Source: Hyphococcus sp.
GTDB lineage: Bacteria; Pseudomonadota; Alphaproteobacteria; Caulobacterales; Parvularculaceae
Direction of reading: 5' to 3'
DNA length: 53,948 bases
Assembly (NCBI GenBank): GCA_021776395.1
Contig: JAJFFZ010000187.1
Span: 1 to 53,948, forward strand
Shown here: piece by piece, positions 27,674 to 35,745 of the stretch
How positions within the stretch are numbered: the stretch's first letter is position 1
Layout of the letters: every line of letters begins with the position of its first letter
The notes under the pieces: generated by a model
What the model saw: the letters and a program-made list of their open reading frames with translations, nothing else
Databases searched by the model: none
What the model was told of the DNA's origin: nothing
Made by a program: the position numbers and the translations under genes

Positions 27674-28435
27674 ATGTCATTACTGAATAAGTGCATTGCT
27701 ATCGTCGGCGCGGTTGCGCTTGCGGCGCTTCCGGCTGTTGCTCAAGATGAAAAATCAATGAGCATGATCAGCGTCATCCAACTTGATCCATCAAAGGCGA
27801 AACAATTTGATGAGGCGTGGGGAAATATTCGTGAGATCGCCATGGAAAATGGCTATCCCTATGCCGAGCTCGCCGGCGGCTGGCGCAACGAACGCTGGAT
27901 ACTGACGCCGGTAAAAAATTATGCAGAAGTTGACGCTGTCTTTGCCGCGCGCGAAGCGGTTTCGGATGCGGGCGGGAAAAAGTACAGAAAAGCGATTGCA
28001 AATTTTGTCGGCGCGATGGTGGATTCTATAACATTCTTCACCGTAGGTGATCCGGAGCTTTCCTATACGCCGGATGGCGCGCCAGAAGGCAATTTCATGG
28101 AAATTGATACATTCCGTTTCCGCTATGGAGCCGAGGATGAGATGAAATCTATTTTGGTGGATTACAAAGCCTTGATGGAGGGAAAGGCGGTTCCTTATGG
28201 CTATCAGGTAAGCTGGGACGGCATTGGCTCGCAGGGTAATTCAGTTACCATTGTTACTTACGCGCAAAATGCTGTTGCAATGGCGGAGGCCAACGCCGCC
28301 ATAGAGGCAATGCTCGATGGTGATGATGCGGCTGACGCGATCTTTGAGCGGTATACAAATATCGCTACCGGGTCAGAGACTATCCACAGCCTGTTTGATC
28401 CTGACGCCTCAATGAACATGCCTACGGGAGAATAA
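27674..28435 (+). CDS. Exported duplicated alpha/beta-barrel protein, unknown
   Basis: A 253-residue protein with a signal peptide (IAIVGAVALAALPAVA, cleavage before QDEK). The mature chain shows two similar halves, each beginning with a beta strand (MISVIQLDPSKAKQFDEAW; EIDTFRFRYGAEDEMKSIL), followed by an amphipathic helix and aromatic-rich strands. This looks like two fused dimeric ferredoxin-like (ABM) barrel units. It has a good AAAGAGGTG ribosome site and appears monocistronic. No catalytic motif is seen. The fold call is inference from pattern. Confidence 0.65.
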   Translation: MSLLNKCIAIVGAVALAALPAVAQDEKSMSMISVIQLDPSKAKQFDEAWGNIREIAMENGYPYAELAGGWRNERWILTPVKNYAEVDAVFAAREAVSDAGGKKYRKAIANFVGAMVDSITFFTVGDPELSYTPDGAPEGNFMEIDTFRFRYGAEDEMKSILVDYKALMEGKAVPYGYQVSWDGIGSQGNSVTIVTYAQNAVAMAEANAAIEAMLDGDDAADAIFERYTNIATGSETIHSLFDPDASMNMPTGE

Positions 28436-28449
28436 CAGGCAGTTGCGAG

Positions 28450-28486
28450 CCGACGAAGGATCAGCCCTCGCCCGGTTCTTCGTCGG
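28450..28486 (+). terminator. Possible terminator hairpin overlapping the tyrC 3' end
   Basis: CCGACGAA (28450-28457) pairs with TTCGTCGG (28479-28486) across a 21-nt loop, followed by TTTGTTGG. It could end the transcript of the exported protein gene; the right arm lies in the tyrC coding end. The loop is long and the T-tract weak. Confidence 0.35.
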
Positions 28487-29417
28487 TTTGTTGGTCTCTG
28501 CCGAAATTTGGCGACGCGGTTTCTTGTCCGGCCTCAACAATCGCATGGCGCAATGCCCGACCGCGCTCAAAGGCGGCGTGGAGCGCCTTGCCGTCGCCCC
28601 AGCGGATGGCGCGCTGCATGACCGCCAGCTCTTCAGAGAAGCGGCCGAGCACTTCGAGCACCGCTTCGCGGTTATTCAAAAACACATCGCGCCACATCAC
28701 CGGATCGGACGCGGCAATGCGGGTGAAATCACGAAATCCGCCAGCAGAATATTTGACAACTTCGCCCGCCGCCACCGATTCAACATCATCGGCTGCGCCG
28801 ACAAGCGTGAACGCGATGAGGTGCGGCAGATGGCTGGTGACCGCCAGCGCCAGATCGTGATGGGCGGCGTCCATGATATCGACATCCGCCCCGACAGCGC
28901 GCCAAAGCGCGGCCACTTTGTCGACCGCGGCGCCATAGGCCTCGTCGCTGCGTTCAAGCGGGGTGAGGATGCACCAGCGCTCCTCAAACAAAGACGCAAA
29001 GCCTGCCTCCGGTCCGGATTGTTCTGTCCCCGACACAGGGTGGGAGGGAACAAACAACAACCGCTCGGGCAATGTCGCCGCCGCCGCCGCGATGACGCCT
29101 TTGACCGAGCCGGCGTCGATGATGATGGCGCCGTCGCGCGCATGTTTACCAAGGCCTGCGACAATCTCGTCGATGGCGCCGACCGGCGTTGCGACAATGA
29201 TGAGATCGGCGTCGCTGACGCCCTGTTTTAACGATGCGGCTGGGTGGTCGATTAAATTTAGGGCGGTCGCGCGCGCTAATACGTCCGCGTCTTGGTCTAT
29301 GCCGATGATTCTGTCAGCGAGACCGCGTTCACGCAGCGCCAAGGCGAGCGATGAGCCGATCAGCCCAATGCCGATAATGGCCGTGCAGTTGAAATGAGGC
29401 GGGGTTTGTTCGGTCAT
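28461..29417 (-). CDS. Prephenate dehydrogenase (or arogenate dehydrogenase, TyrA/TyrC type)
   Basis: A 318-residue NAD(P)-dependent enzyme in tyrosine synthesis, oxidatively decarboxylating prephenate or arogenate. The Rossmann motif GIGLIGSS is at about 16-23, followed by IGIDQDADVL. VPSHPVSGTEQSG and AVTSHLPHL are family motifs. It lacks a chorismate mutase or ACT domain. The start at 29417 is 4 bp after the hisC stop; a longer frame would run into hisC. The neighbour HisC in this arrangement often also serves aromatic transamination, so the two probably act in consecutive tyrosine steps. Confidence 0.92.
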   Translation of the reverse strand: MTEQTPPHFNCTAIIGIGLIGSSLALALRERGLADRIIGIDQDADVLARATALNLIDHPAASLKQGVSDADLIIVATPVGAIDEIVAGLGKHARDGAIIIDAGSVKGVIAAAAATLPERLLFVPSHPVSGTEQSGPEAGFASLFEERWCILTPLERSDEAYGAAVDKVAALWRAVGADVDIMDAAHHDLALAVTSHLPHLIAFTLVGAADDVESVAAGEVVKYSAGGFRDFTRIAASDPVMWRDVFLNNREAVLEVLGRFSEELAVMQRAIRWGDGKALHAAFERGRALRHAIVEAGQETASPNFGRDQQTDEEPGEG

Positions 29418-29421
29418 GAGA

Positions 29422-30516
29422 TTAACTACCGGGAAATTTTCTGGCGAGGAGCTCAATAAATTTTCGGTTGGCGTCTTTGTCGCCAATCGACACGCGTAAA
29501 TAGTCGCCCAATTTATAAGCCCCCATCTCGCGAACGATAACGCCCTCGGACCCTAAAAAGGCTTGAATATCTTTGGCGTTGAGGCCTGCTGTGCTGGGAA
29601 ATTTTACTAAAATAAAATTACCAAAGCTTGGCGCAAATTCCAGCCCCATAGCCGCGAGGCGGCCCGCCATCCAGTCGCGCTGCTCGCAGGTAAAGGCGCG
29701 GTTGCGGGCCACAAAGTCCTGATCGTCCAGCGCCGCAAGGCCTGCCGCTTGCGCTGGCAGGGTTACATTAAACGGCCCGCGAATACGGTTTAAAACATCC
29801 GCCACCGCCGGCGGGCAATAGCCCCACCCCAGGCGCAAGGCGGCGAGGCCGTAAATTTTCGAAAAAGTTCGTGTCATGACAACATTATCGAACCGGGCAA
29901 CAAGCCGCTCGCCGCCATTATAGTCAGGCTGCTCCATAAATTCCGCATAGGCCGCATCGATGACTAGCAAAACATCGTCGCGCAGGCCTTGCCGGAGGCG
30001 AAGCAGCTCGGTCTCAGGAATATAGGAGCCGGTCGGGTTGTTGGGATTGGCGACAAACATTATACGGGTCCGGTCATCGACCAGGGCGAGCATCGCATCA
30101 ATGTCAGTGGTAAGGTTTGTCTCTTTAGCAAAACGCGGTTCCGCGCCGCAGGACTTGGCCGCCAAAGCGTAGACTAAAAACCCGTGATCGCTCTGAATGA
30201 TATTGTCGCCCTCGCCGACATAGGCCTTGGTGAGGAGTTGCAAGATTTCGTCCGAGCCGGCGCCGCAGACGATGCGCGAGGCGTCGAGACCGTAGACTTC
30301 AGCGATTTTGTCGCGCAGCGACGTTGAGCCGCCATCGGGGTAGGAAAATAAATCGCCGGCGGCGTCATTATAGGCGCTGATGGCTTTCGGGCTGGCGCCA
30401 AGCGCGGACTCGTTCGACGACAGCTTGAATATCCTGGCGGCGCCCGGCGCGGAGGATGCGCCGGGGACATAAGGCTTGATATCGAGAATGCCGGGGCGGG
30501 GCTGCGGCGTGGTCAT
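29422..30516 (-). CDS. hisC: Histidinol-phosphate aminotransferase (dual aromatic role likely)
   Basis: A 364-residue PLP aminotransferase of fold type I. The PLP lysine is Lys220 in TRTFSKIYGLAALRLG. The cofactor-binding FVANPNNPTGSY and IDAAYAEF segments are present, as is the N-terminal KLSSNES typical of HisC. It converts histidinol phosphate and 2-oxoglutarate, and in many bacteria also phenylpyruvate-type acids. Placement directly upstream of prephenate dehydrogenase suggests a role in tyrosine or phenylalanine synthesis. The start codon overlaps the stop of the upstream methyltransferase gene. Confidence 0.93.
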   Translation of the reverse strand: MTTPQPRPGILDIKPYVPGASSAPGAARIFKLSSNESALGASPKAISAYNDAAGDLFSYPDGGSTSLRDKIAEVYGLDASRIVCGAGSDEILQLLTKAYVGEGDNIIQSDHGFLVYALAAKSCGAEPRFAKETNLTTDIDAMLALVDDRTRIMFVANPNNPTGSYIPETELLRLRQGLRDDVLLVIDAAYAEFMEQPDYNGGERLVARFDNVVMTRTFSKIYGLAALRLGWGYCPPAVADVLNRIRGPFNVTLPAQAAGLAALDDQDFVARNRAFTCEQRDWMAGRLAAMGLEFAPSFGNFILVKFPSTAGLNAKDIQAFLGSEGVIVREMGAYKLGDYLRVSIGDKDANRKFIELLARKFPGS

Positions 30517-31289
30517 GAGGTTGAAGTCTTTCTTTCTACGCCTTGCCTATAGCCGCTGCGTGTGGCGTCATTCAACCCGGGCGCGGCGAGCGCCGGTCTG
30601 ATGGCGCGCACTCTGGCGCTTCGCACCAGGCCCACCGGCGCCATCATCTCTTTGGTCGCCTCAACCAGAAGCGCCCCCGACAGGCCGGGCCACACCCGCG
30701 AGCCGGCGCGCTCCCACGCCTTTGCCGCCCGCAGCAAAAACCGCGCGCGAAACGGTGGGAAATACAACGCCCGGCTCCAGGCAGTGGCGCGGAACATTGC
30801 GCCTTCCAAAAGCGTGTTGAGCTGGCGTTTGAGGTAAGGCCGCCCGGCGGCAAACGGTGTCGTGTCAATCATCGACCATAAGCCCCGGCGATGGGAGGCG
30901 ACGATTATCACCCGACCATCATCAGCCAGAACCCGCCAAACCTCGCGCATCAGTCTGTTTGCGTCCGGCGCCTCTTCCAGTCCGTGTACGATCAATATGC
31001 GGTCAAGCGAGGCGTCGGGCAGCGGCCAGTGATGCTCCCCGACCAGGCTGGCGCAATTGCGCCCGTCAGCGGGCCAGCGGATGACGCCTTGCCCGCCCGG
31101 GGCGAGGGCGAGGCGCCGTGTGGCGGCGGGAAACAGCTCCAGATAGGGATTGGCGTAGCCGAACCCGGCGATGGCGAGCCCGGCGCCGTCGCCCCAGGCC
31201 TGGGTAAGGTGGGCGCTGATAAAATTCTGCGTCGCCTCGCCAAGGGCGGTTCGGTAGAATTCGTGAAGGTCTAAAATATCGGTGCGCAT
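30513..31289 (-). CDS. Class I SAM-dependent methyltransferase-like protein
   Basis: A 258-residue protein with a methyltransferase fold. An AdoMet-site-like LAIAGFGYANPYLE lies at about 38-51 (degenerate compared with GxGxG), WPLPDASLDRILIVHGLEE at the post-II region, and LMREVWRVLADDGRVIIV at motif III. A C-terminal basic extension is present. Its stop overlaps the hisC start, so it is the first gene of a three-gene operon with hisC and tyrC. Substrate unknown; this gene order is common in alphaproteobacteria. Confidence 0.85.
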   Translation of the reverse strand: MRTDILDLHEFYRTALGEATQNFISAHLTQAWGDGAGLAIAGFGYANPYLELFPAATRRLALAPGGQGVIRWPADGRNCASLVGEHHWPLPDASLDRILIVHGLEEAPDANRLMREVWRVLADDGRVIIVASHRRGLWSMIDTTPFAAGRPYLKRQLNTLLEGAMFRATAWSRALYFPPFRARFLLRAAKAWERAGSRVWPGLSGALLVEATKEMMAPVGLVRSARVRAIRPALAAPGLNDATRSGYRQGVERKTSTS

Positions 31290-31378
31290 TGCCTAGTTTC
31301 CAGCCAGCCGGCCATCTTATATGCTAAACTCTATAGCAAATCGTCTAAGAGTTCATATGCGGGAGTTTAAGGTAATCG

Positions 31379-32146
31379 ATGCCCATTGAAATTCGACAAT
31401 TCGCATGCCTTGCCGACAATTACGGCTATCTCATTCGCGACAGTGAAACCGGCGATGTCGCCGCCATTGATACGCCTGATGCGGGCGCAATTAACAGCCA
31501 GCTTGATGCGGCCGGGTGGCGCCTCACGCATATTTTGAACACCCATCACCATTGGGACCATGCCGGCGGCAATCTGGCGCTGAAGGACAAATGGGGCTGC
31601 GAAATTATCGGCCCGAAAGCTGAAGCGGCGCAAATACCGGGGCTGGATGTTGCGGTCGGCGATGGCGACGTGGTGATGCTCGGCGCGTCGCGCGCCACCG
31701 TTTACGATACGCCCGGCCATACGTCTGGCCATATCATTTTTCATTTTGCCGAAGATGGCGCCGCTTTTGTCGGCGATACGATTTTTGCCATGGGGTGTGG
31801 GCGGTTGTTTGAGGGAACGCCAGCGCAAATGTGGGCGTCGCTGTCAAAAATTGCCGCCCTGCCGGCGCAAACAAAACTTTATTGCGCCCATGAATATACG
31901 CAAAGCAACGCCGCCTTCGCGCTCAGTGTTGACCCGGCCAATGAACAATTGCAATCGCGCGCCCGCGCGGTGGACCGCCTGCGCGCGGAAGGAACGCCGA
32001 CCATCCCGACCGATGTGGCGATTGAATTGCAGACCAATCCATTTCTGCGCGCCGACGAGCCGGGCCTGCAAGCCGCCCTTGGCATGAGCGGCGCCAGTGC
32101 GGTTGAGGTGTTTGCTGAAACCCGCCGGCGCAAGGACAGCTTTTAG
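31379..32146 (+). CDS. gloB: Hydroxyacylglutathione hydrolase (glyoxalase II)
   Basis: A metallo-beta-lactamase-fold thioesterase of 255 residues that hydrolyses S-lactoylglutathione to lactate and glutathione in methylglyoxal detoxification. The metal motif THHHWDHAGG is at residues 55-64 (His56, His58, Asp60, His61). Further ligands fall in TPGHTSGHI, GDTIFAMGCGRLFEG and CAHEYT. Starts 89 bp from the divergent methyltransferase gene. A VOC-family protein and its WYL regulator lie on the opposite strand downstream. Confidence 0.95.
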   Translation: MPIEIRQFACLADNYGYLIRDSETGDVAAIDTPDAGAINSQLDAAGWRLTHILNTHHHWDHAGGNLALKDKWGCEIIGPKAEAAQIPGLDVAVGDGDVVMLGASRATVYDTPGHTSGHIIFHFAEDGAAFVGDTIFAMGCGRLFEGTPAQMWASLSKIAALPAQTKLYCAHEYTQSNAAFALSVDPANEQLQSRARAVDRLRAEGTPTIPTDVAIELQTNPFLRADEPGLQAALGMSGASAVEVFAETRRRKDSF

Positions 32147-32158
32147 CCGGCAATATCC

Positions 32159-32869
32159 TCACCCGTGCGAGCCGCCCTTGTCGAGAGGCGGGCACTGTTC
32201 CATCCGCCGATAGAAATCCGCCAGCGTTTTTCCGCGTTCCACGCGGAAGCTGGCGCCGGTTTCCTTCATGCGGACAATTCTATCAAGGCGGAACATGCGA
32301 AAATCATTGCGCAACTCGCACCAGCTGACCAGCGTCCAGACCTTGCCCCAAAACCACAGGCCGAGCGGACGCACCACGCGCTTGGTCGGATTGTCCTCCA
32401 CATCCTTGTAAGACAGGGAGAGCGGTGCGCGCTGTTCAACGGCCTTTTCAATCGCATCAATCCTGGCGCGGATAACCGGTGTCATTTCCGGCGCGACGGC
32501 GTGAATTTCAACCCTTGCGGCGCGGCTGCGCGCCTCGTCCGGCAGCACCGTTTCAATCTTCACCAACGCTTCTTCAGCGGCGCGCGCCATATCCGCTCCG
32601 CCCCAGGCGCGTATCAGCCGGGCGCCGGCGACCAGCGCGACGATTTCATCGCGGGTGAACATCAGCGGCGGGAGGTCATAGCCGTCGCGCATCAAATAAC
32701 CGACGCCCGCCTCGCCGTCGATCGGCACGCCGGAGCCCTGAAGGTCGGCGATGTCGCGATAAATTGTTCGTTCGGAAACCTCCAGCCACTCGCCAAGCTG
32801 CGCCGCGGTAACGAGCCGACCGCCTCTAAAATATTGCACGATTTGAAAAAGCCGGTCGGCGCGTCTCAT
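32159..32869 (-). CDS. HTH/WYL-domain transcriptional regulator (YafY type)
   Basis: A 236-residue DeoR-like regulator. The N-terminal winged helix (RRADRLFQIVQYFRGGR, then VSERTIYRDIADLQ) is followed by a WYL-type ligand domain (VVRPLGLWFWGKVWTLVSWC; FRMFRLDRIV). The start was chosen at MRRADRLF, matching family N-termini. It sits 13 bp downstream of the VOC protein gene in the same direction, so they are probably cotranscribed and the regulator probably controls that operon. The ligand is unknown. Confidence 0.9.
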   Translation of the reverse strand: MRRADRLFQIVQYFRGGRLVTAAQLGEWLEVSERTIYRDIADLQGSGVPIDGEAGVGYLMRDGYDLPPLMFTRDEIVALVAGARLIRAWGGADMARAAEEALVKIETVLPDEARSRAARVEIHAVAPEMTPVIRARIDAIEKAVEQRAPLSLSYKDVEDNPTKRVVRPLGLWFWGKVWTLVSWCELRNDFRMFRLDRIVRMKETGASFRVERGKTLADFYRRMEQCPPLDKGGSHG

Positions 32870-32882
32870 TGGTGCAGTTCCT

Positions 32883-33254
32883 TTATCTGGAAAAGACGCT
32901 GATGGAATTTCCATCAGGGTCAAGACAATAGGCAAACCGTCCGGCGGGGATGGTTCTCACATCCGAAAGAACTTTTCCGCCGGCTTGTGTCACCCGTTCC
33001 AGCGCGGTCTCAAGTTTGTCAGGGGAAGCGAAGTGAACCGTCGCGCCGGTCCCCTCTATTGCCGGCTTGCCGGGATAAAGATGCCCGGCGACGCCGCCCG
33101 GCTGCGCCGTCGGAAAAATCGCCTTCGCATTGGGGCCGCTCTCGTCTTTGTTCAGATCTACTGCAAAAACCTTGCTGTAAAAACCCATCGCCCGGTCAAG
33201 GTCAGTAACCGGGATTTCGGCCCAGACGGTAAAATGTTCAGGGGGTACGCTCAT
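32883..33254 (-). CDS. VOC-family protein (glyoxalase/bleomycin-resistance fold)
   Basis: A 123-residue single-domain vicinal oxygen chelate protein, with TVWAEIPVTDLDRAMGFYSK at the start and GRFAYCLDPDGNSISVF at the end, the standard pair of VOC half-motifs. It could be a glyoxalase I-like enzyme or a binding protein; the metal-ligand pattern is too generic to choose. Operon with the WYL regulator, and close to glyoxalase II on the other strand, which hints at an aldehyde or thioether substrate. The start at 33254 gives MSVPPEHFTV. Confidence 0.87.
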   Translation of the reverse strand: MSVPPEHFTVWAEIPVTDLDRAMGFYSKVFAVDLNKDESGPNAKAIFPTAQPGGVAGHLYPGKPAIEGTGATVHFASPDKLETALERVTQAGGKVLSDVRTIPAGRFAYCLDPDGNSISVFSR

Positions 33255-33343
33255 TGAGATGCTCTCCGTAAAGTTGTTGATGCGGCGACCATCGCACAGG
33301 CCTCCTGACAACCTTCTGTCAGGAGAGGAGATACTCGCGGCGA

Positions 33344-33598
33344 CTAAAGACGATCATCAATGCCGCTATCGTCTGAATGAAACGCCAGCGCCATCAGACC
33401 GACCGCCAACCCAATCGTTAAAACAACGCCCATAAACATCGCGAAAATAATGTGCGGGCTGGCGCTGAAAAACTCAAAGCGAAAGATCGCCGAAAACACC
33501 GCCATGATCGCAGCCAGGAGGCCTGAGCAAATCCAAAAGAACCGTACGGTTTTCTTCGTGCTTTTTTTTCGACGTTTATCGCTTGATTCATAAGTCAT
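33344..33598 (-). CDS. Small two-helix membrane protein, unknown
   Basis: An 84-residue protein with a very basic N-terminus (DKRRKKSTKKTVR), two membrane helices (about 20-40 and 51-73) and an acidic tail (HSDDSGIDDRL), suggesting cytoplasmic N- and C-termini. No family is recognised. It lies 89 bp after the VOC gene start on the same strand. Confidence 0.55.
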   Translation of the reverse strand: MTYESSDKRRKKSTKKTVRFFWICSGLLAAIMAVFSAIFRFEFFSASPHIIFAMFMGVVLTIGLAVGLMALAFHSDDSGIDDRL

Positions 33599-33804
33599 TT
33601 AGCAAACCTCGCCGCTATTGTGGCGGCATACAATCCCGGGAGCTGGGGGTTAATGAGGTCTGATTGGGGTGGCCCGAACAATAACTTCTTAATCAATGCC
33701 GCTAACCTCTTTAGCTCTGGCATTGGAAATTTCGGGCTGTTAAAAAAACACATATTAAATACGACCTTGAGAAGGTTACAAAAATAGCAATAACCGCAAA
33801 TGCG

Positions 33805-34494
33805 TTATTCAGAAGTTTTTTGATTTTTAGCTTTTGCCCAAGGTAGGAATGGCTGTCGCCGCCCAAACAAATAGGGGCCTTTTATTCCGCCGTTTTTTAT
33901 GATCTCCCCACATGTCGCTTCAATCTCCTTCAACGCTTGCTCAACGCGCGGCGCTATCGGGTCTTCTTCTGCCATACCTTCCCAAAATATTGCCTCGCGG
34001 CGATTGATGCGTTCAAGATGTTGTTCATATTCTTCTTGTGTTTGGAAATGATCTCTGGGCCATAGTCGCGCGAGCGCGCGCGCGGCAGCCGTTACTTCGT
34101 GAGTAATCTTGTTGAGATTGATGAAGGGAGCCGCTTCATCTTTTCCAATAATAGCCATGAAGCGATAGCGCATAGCATGGAGTCGATTGAATAATTCGCT
34201 CCGATCATTGTACCGCTTGAATACAACATAAGCATTTTTTCTGGCTTGGAATTGGGCGTCGCTTTCGTTTTCACCGCGTTCTACATCTTCAGTTTCACTG
34301 GAATAAGAAAAAGGATGGCGTATTGCGCCGATAGCGTCCGCCGCTTCATAGAAGGCAGCTAGTGTGTCTTCGGCTAATTCGATTCTTCGTTTTCCTATAT
34401 GTTCGCGCCGCCATGCGTTAATCCCATATATAGCGGTGAGAATTGCGACAAACGTCGCAAGCGGCGTTAACGCTGACAATATTCCATTAATCAT
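33805..34494 (-). CDS. Single-pass membrane-anchored protein, unknown
   Basis: A 229-residue protein with one N-terminal membrane helix (ILSALTPLATFVAILTAIYG) and a mainly helical, charged cytoplasmic body (FYEAADAIGAIRHPFSY, then RYNDRSELFNRLHAMRYRF). This layout is seen in orphan accessory genes. The gene and the 200 bp after it are A+T-richer than the neighbourhood, and it lies 36 bp from the 3' end of tRNA-Gly, both mild hints of acquisition. No functional motif was recognised. Confidence 0.7.
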   Translation of the reverse strand: MINGILSALTPLATFVAILTAIYGINAWRREHIGKRRIELAEDTLAAFYEAADAIGAIRHPFSYSSETEDVERGENESDAQFQARKNAYVVFKRYNDRSELFNRLHAMRYRFMAIIGKDEAAPFINLNKITHEVTAAARALARLWPRDHFQTQEEYEQHLERINRREAIFWEGMAEEDPIAPRVEQALKEIEATCGEIIKNGGIKGPYLFGRRQPFLPWAKAKNQKTSE

Positions 34495-34529
34495 CGCTTA
34501 TGCTGTCCATCGATACACTTCTTTAAGTC

Positions 34530-34603
34530 TGGAGCGGATGGAGGGAATCGAACCCTCATCTTAAGCTTGGGAAGCTTCTGCTCTACCTTTGAGCTACACC
34601 CGC
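34530..34603 (-). tRNA. tRNA-Gly (anticodon CCC)
   Basis: Read on the minus strand. The acceptor arm GCGGGTG pairs with CATCCGC including one G-T pair. The D-arm is GCTC...GAGC, the anticodon loop TTCCCAA has anticodon CCC (genome 34569-34571), and the T-arm is GAGGG-TTCGATT-CCCTC. Discriminator T is followed by an encoded CCA. The first anticodon-stem pair is a G-A mismatch, leaving a four-pair stem plus mismatch. It reads glycine codon GGG. Confidence 0.93.
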
Positions 34604-34821
34604 GCGACCCGCGAGATGTCGCGCCAAAGGCGAAAAAGGTCAAGCGGGCGAGAAAACCTCGGCCCGGACGCGAAAAGGCCTCGACGGGGCTTGCAAATCT
34701 CTCCAAAAATTCATCTGCATTGCGCCCGGGCCGTCATATTCTCGCCCGTGCAGATGATTTTATGTAGACGCCGGCCCAGCGCTCATCGCGCCTTTGCGCC
34801 GGCATGGAAAGGAGGCCGGAT

Positions 34822-35634
34822 ATGTTGAAACGGCTCATTGGAATTCTGGGCGCTGTGTGTATCGCATTCGCCCTTGCGCTCGCCCCCGCTGCGGCCAAGT
34901 CGAAACGGGAAAAAGCCGAAAGGCTGATCAATAAGGCGGCCGATACGGTTGCCTATTTCGCCAATGACAAGGCGTTTGAACCGCTATGGGATTTGTCGAA
35001 GGACGCCAAGGCGATGGTGATCATGCCGTCATCGACACGCGGCGGGTTCATGTTCGGCGCTTCGGGCGGTAATGCGGTCATGGTTGCGCGCAATGAAGAC
35101 GGCAGCTGGTCGGAGCCGACCTTCTTCACCATTGGCTCGGTGTCGTTCGGTTTTCAAATTGGGCTTGAGCGCTCTGAGGTGATCCTTGCGGTAATGACCC
35201 AGCGCGGCATGGAGCAGCTGTTATCGACCTCGGTAAAACTCGGCGCCGATCTGAGCCTGGCGGCCGGGCCGATCGGCGGCGGCGCCAAGGCGCAAACCGT
35301 TGACGTGCTCGCCTTTTCCCGTTCGCGCGGGCTTTATGGCGGCGTCAGTCTTGAGGGCGCCCTGTTGAAGGCGCGCCATAGCTGGAACCGGGATTATTAC
35401 GCCGCTGATGTCAGTCCGGCGGATATTATATACCGCCAGAAAGTCGTGCGGCCGAATTCAGCGGTTCTGCAAAACGCGGTCTGGGCGCTCGCCAATCGCG
35501 ACCAGCCGGCTCTTGTGGCGCCTTTGCAGCCAGTGATGATTGACCCGGTGACCGGCGAGCCTTTGCCGGCGCAGCCTCAATATGATGATGATGCGGTCTA
35601 TGGCGCCCCGCTGGAGCCGATTGGCGATCAATAG
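34822..35634 (+). CDS. SYLF-domain (Ysc84-like) lipid-binding exported protein
   Basis: A 270-residue protein with a signal peptide (IGILGAVCIAFALALAPAAA). The mature part is the SYLF/DUF500 domain: KAMVIMPSSTRGGFMFGASG, FGFQIGLERSEVILAVM, LGADLSLAAGPIGGGA, and YGGVSLEGALLKAR near the C-terminus. Members bind phosphoinositides in eukaryotes; the bacterial role is uncertain and the protein is probably periplasmic. ATG 34822 follows a near-perfect AAAGGAGG site. An A+T-poor hairpin lies after the gene. Confidence 0.9.
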   Translation: MLKRLIGILGAVCIAFALALAPAAAKSKREKAERLINKAADTVAYFANDKAFEPLWDLSKDAKAMVIMPSSTRGGFMFGASGGNAVMVARNEDGSWSEPTFFTIGSVSFGFQIGLERSEVILAVMTQRGMEQLLSTSVKLGADLSLAAGPIGGGAKAQTVDVLAFSRSRGLYGGVSLEGALLKARHSWNRDYYAADVSPADIIYRQKVVRPNSAVLQNAVWALANRDQPALVAPLQPVMIDPVTGEPLPAQPQYDDDAVYGAPLEPIGDQ

Positions 35635-35673
35635 GCTAGCCGGGCGCGGATAGCGCCGATCAACAAAACTTGA

Positions 35674-35701
35674 ACGCCCGCCGGTTGCCGCCGGCGGGCG
35701 T
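35674..35701 (+). terminator. Strong GC hairpin after the SYLF gene
   Basis: ACGCCCGCCGG (35674-35684) pairs perfectly with CCGGCGGGCGT (35691-35701) around TTGCCG, 11 bp. No T-tract follows, so it may be a Rho-dependent pause or mRNA-stabilising hairpin rather than a classical terminator. Confidence 0.4.
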
Positions 35702-35745
35702 CAGCGCGCATGGTGGCGGGCTGATATAACAAGACGGATCCGATT

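Noticed and set aside
33599-34603. Integrated element with att sites at tRNA-Gly
   Set aside because: No repeat of the tRNA 3' end was found downstream and no integrase or phage gene is present.
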